Translations under genes and position numbers: made by a program | Source of the DNA: Clostridiaceae bacterium | GTDB lineage: Bacteria; Bacillota; Clostridia; Saccharofermentanales; UBA5734 | DNA length: 5,482 nucleotides | Direction of reading: 5' to 3' | Assembly: GCA_012522285.1 (NCBI GenBank) | Contig: JAAYKS010000031.1 | Span: 1 to 5,482 of the forward strand | Notes under the pieces: generated by a model | What the model saw: the letters and a program-made list of their open reading frames with translations, nothing else | What the model was told of the DNA's origin: nothing | The model's database searches: none | In this document: in pieces, positions 5,001-5,482 of the stretch | How positions within the stretch are numbered: position 1 is the first letter of the stretch | Layout of the letters: each line of letters opens with the position of its first letter

Positions 5001-5482
5001 ATCCGTCTCCGCGACTATTACCTATTCATCTTCCTCCGCGTGTGTCATGGCCGGCGGAATTGCCGCGCATCTGAACAACGGAAGTCTCGTCAATTGCTAT
5101 GCCGCGGTTACTGCAACCATCAGTTACGCATCCTCTGTCTCTAGCCGAAAAGGGGCAGGTGGTCTGATCGGATATCTCTCCGACGGAAGTCTTGAAGACA
5201 GCCATTGGAACACTGAAATGACGACGATCGCCGGAACAGACGGCGACACCTCGATTCTGGATGGAACGAATGGAAAAACGCAGGCGCAAATGCAGGAAGT
5301 GGCGTTTGCAACTGAACTGAACGCACAGGCGGGGGCACTCAAGTCCTGGATATCGGATCCAGCCAGTCTCAATGGCGGCTATCCGATCCACCTTCGTACC
5401 GTCGAAACGACGCATGCACAAATTCCGGTCATTGACACGCAACCGACCGACCAGTCAATCGCCATAGGGGGTGCTGCGACAT
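2014..5482 (+). CDS. Giant secreted metallophosphoesterase with Ig-like/GLUG repeat modules (3' end outside window)
   Basis: This open frame has no stop for at least 1156 codons and runs off the right edge. Residues 1-33 form a Sec signal peptide (MKKYGSMN, hydrophobic core FLSIVLLIVLVLGVLPV, probable cleavage after VRA at 33, or ADA at 36). Residues about 50-290 are a calcineurin-like metallophosphoesterase with the full motif set: D56-x-H58, G89-D90, G141-N142-H143-D144, H212 in SHFP, and G245-H-D-H248. These are the expected ligands of a two-metal centre, so an active phosphomonoesterase or phosphodiesterase acting outside the cell is likely; the substrate is unknown. From 328 onward come tandem 405-residue modules, each an Ig-like domain (LSYQWY ... 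YYYC.VTNTD), a WDG...PYLIS.GAELAYLAQQV block, an FSGTYDGDG block, then three GLUG motifs and a GYPIH end. GLUG and Ig repeats are typical of Firmicutes surface proteins and adhesins. The anchor, if any, lies beyond the window. The gene sits behind the GEMM-I riboswitch. Confidence 0.93.
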   Translation, partial: MKKYGSMNLASRFLSIVLLIVLVLGVLPVGVRAADAYPTDTRYEDVEALRVSVCSDLHLTEVAANRSWFARYLRAVKDDYDPQLLIMCGDPLTSSYSDPGDTEYDGAFTGVVFSNVYEEVRAVVNHYLGDDSEFPIILTSGNHDSDPGDSYYANYSGFSSYYGVVPTEYFDIFMFGAAPGAYQVFSDAQIAALDAYLNGRSDKSRPVYVTSHFPIDANRGRDASNAQAVKDVLAKYDQPATFLWGHDHNETYAFDLAVLIKEYATYTTANAGSNYYRGTQSYCQGLYLTLDPAEDTLKYTVVHIDASESITRLEMTQELEIKDNAQAPVITLQPAGQTVGIGDPVTLSVGATVDRGILSYQWYANAIANPAEGTLISGATEAAYAVPTDTLGTVYYYCEVTNTDDLAQDDKVTMRASQTARVSVIDSEAGWDGTVATGYTGGSGTAMDPYLISSGAELAYLAQQVSEGIDYADAHFLQTADIRLNNLPWTPIGEYLGYNSSDNKPFSGTYDGDGHIIYDMQVNVAVGSTSDINKNAALFAYMDGSVKNLGLVDVDVSASSDIGNAYAGGIAGYLGSAEETPGSIVNCFVTGIVDAGITTTEENTRTMAGGIAANLNYGTITNCYAAVTADISHVTSEPSSMSGAGGVIGYRSNGSCENCYWNTELTLSGGVQSSEVLAGVTGMTGAEMQTPAFVAQLTANAGAGKAWMADPGGLNAGYPIHERAIPTEDAEKPVFLAQPADQSILAGTTATLNVDAHVDRGLLTYQWFWSAINSNQNGVMIPGATQAAYPVPTGAVGSICYYYCVVTNTDEEAAGATTASAVTRAARIDVTASTVPWDGSIATVFAGGSGTEEEPYLISNGAELAYLAQQVNAGTAFSNTFFRQTEDIDLDGREWTPIGRYIGSSNSGNKLFSGTYDGDGYTISNLNIDIRIESSTDANKNGALFAYIDGVVQNLGLIGAQSAVSNSSGNAYAGGIAGYLGTSTKMGHIKNSYVRGSVSATITYSSSSACVMAGGIAAHLNNGSLVNCYAAVTATISYASSVSSRKGAGGLIGYLSDGSLEDSHWNTEMTTIAGTDGDTSILDGTNGKTQAQMQEVAFATELNAQAGALKSWISDPASLNGGYPIHLRTVETTHAQIPVIDTQPTDQSIAIGGAAT
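2995..4209 (+). repeat. Tandem protein module 1 (405 residues)
   Basis: This covers residues 328-732 of the surface protein. Order: Ig-like domain from PVITLQP to about 426 (YQWYAN near 362, YYYCEVTNTDD near 395-405); then WDGTVATGYTGGSGT (431 on) and PYLISSGAELAYLAQQV (449-465); WTPIGEY (489-495); FSGTYDGDGH (506-515); VKNLGL (546-551); and GLUG motifs at about 566-591, 607-628 and 643-664. The end segment is MTGAEMQTPAFVAQL...GYPIH (683-721). It is clearly homologous to module 2 at protein level but diverged in DNA, so the duplication is old. Confidence 0.9.
4210..5424 (+). repeat. Tandem protein module 2 (405 residues)
   Basis: This covers residues 733-1137 and repeats module 1 in the same order: PVFLAQPADQS, YQWFW (765-769), YYYCVVTNTDEE, WDGSIATVFAGGSGT (837 on), PYLISNGAELAYLAQQV, DIDLDGREWTPIG, FSGTYDGDGYTISNLNID, VQNLGLIG, GLUG motifs at about 972-996, 1012-1034 and 1047-1068, and GYPIH (1122-1126). 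The offset to module 1 is 405 at both ends and 406 in the middle (W431 to W837, A567 to A973), so small indels compensate. DIDLDG here is closer to the usual family form than DIRLNN in module 1. Confidence 0.9.
5425..5482 (+). repeat. Start of tandem protein module 3 (partial)
   Basis: At residue 1138 the sequence PVIDTQPTDQSIAIGGAAT begins again like PVITLQPAGQTVGIGD (328) and PVFLAQPADQSILAGT (733), exactly 405 residues after module 2 started. Only 19 residues are in the window, but the register shows that at least a third Ig-like domain follows. Confidence 0.8.

Noticed and set aside
2995..5482. Tandem repeats considered as a recent DNA duplication, mobile element or CRISPR-like array
   Set aside because: The repetition is at protein level with diverged DNA, in one continuous reading frame. 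There are no short identical repeats with spacers, no transposase and no terminal inverted repeats.

Overview
The window looks like a clostridial-type member of the Firmicutes (Bacillota). Evidence for this is the strong AGGAGG-like ribosome binding sites, sigma-A-type promoters, intrinsic terminators with U tracts, a DUF2975/YozG-like regulator pair, and a GEMM-I (c-di-GMP-I class) riboswitch in front of a large secreted surface protein. Coding GC is moderate to high, and the intergenic stretch at about 1550-1680 is clearly AT-rich. I cannot name a genus.

Left part (1-890, minus strand): a compact operon reading leftward. It encodes a four-pass DUF2975 membrane protein, then a small Cro/CI-type HTH regulator, then the first codons of a third protein with a hydrophobic N-terminus that leaves the window. 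A sigma-A-like promoter for it lies at 926-954, in the divergent intergenic region. A 7-bp-arm palindrome (961-979) lies between this promoter and the opposite gene.

Middle (1003-1530, plus strand): a single PaaI-type hotdog thioesterase gene ending at a strong intrinsic terminator.

Right part (1531-5482, plus strand): the most interesting unit. An AT-rich control region carries three related 9-bp half-sites. It is followed by a TTGACA-N17-TATGCT promoter, a GEMM-I riboswitch aptamer, and an overlapping intrinsic terminator whose 5' arm is the 3' end of the aptamer. After a further leader of about 157 nt comes a very long open frame that starts at 2014 and is still open at the window end (at least 1156 codons). 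It encodes a signal peptide, a complete calcineurin-like metallophosphoesterase domain, and then tandem modules of exactly 405 residues start to start. Each module is an Ig-like domain plus a GLUG-motif repeat region. Two modules are complete and a third begins at the edge.

The layout implies that a cyclic dinucleotide controls transcription into a giant extracellular phosphoesterase/adhesin-like protein, probably by preventing termination when bound. The aptamer has A where the canonical c-di-GMP-I aptamer has the ligand-contacting G20. In this family that change is associated with relaxed or 3',3'-cGAMP specificity, so the ligand is an open and testable question.
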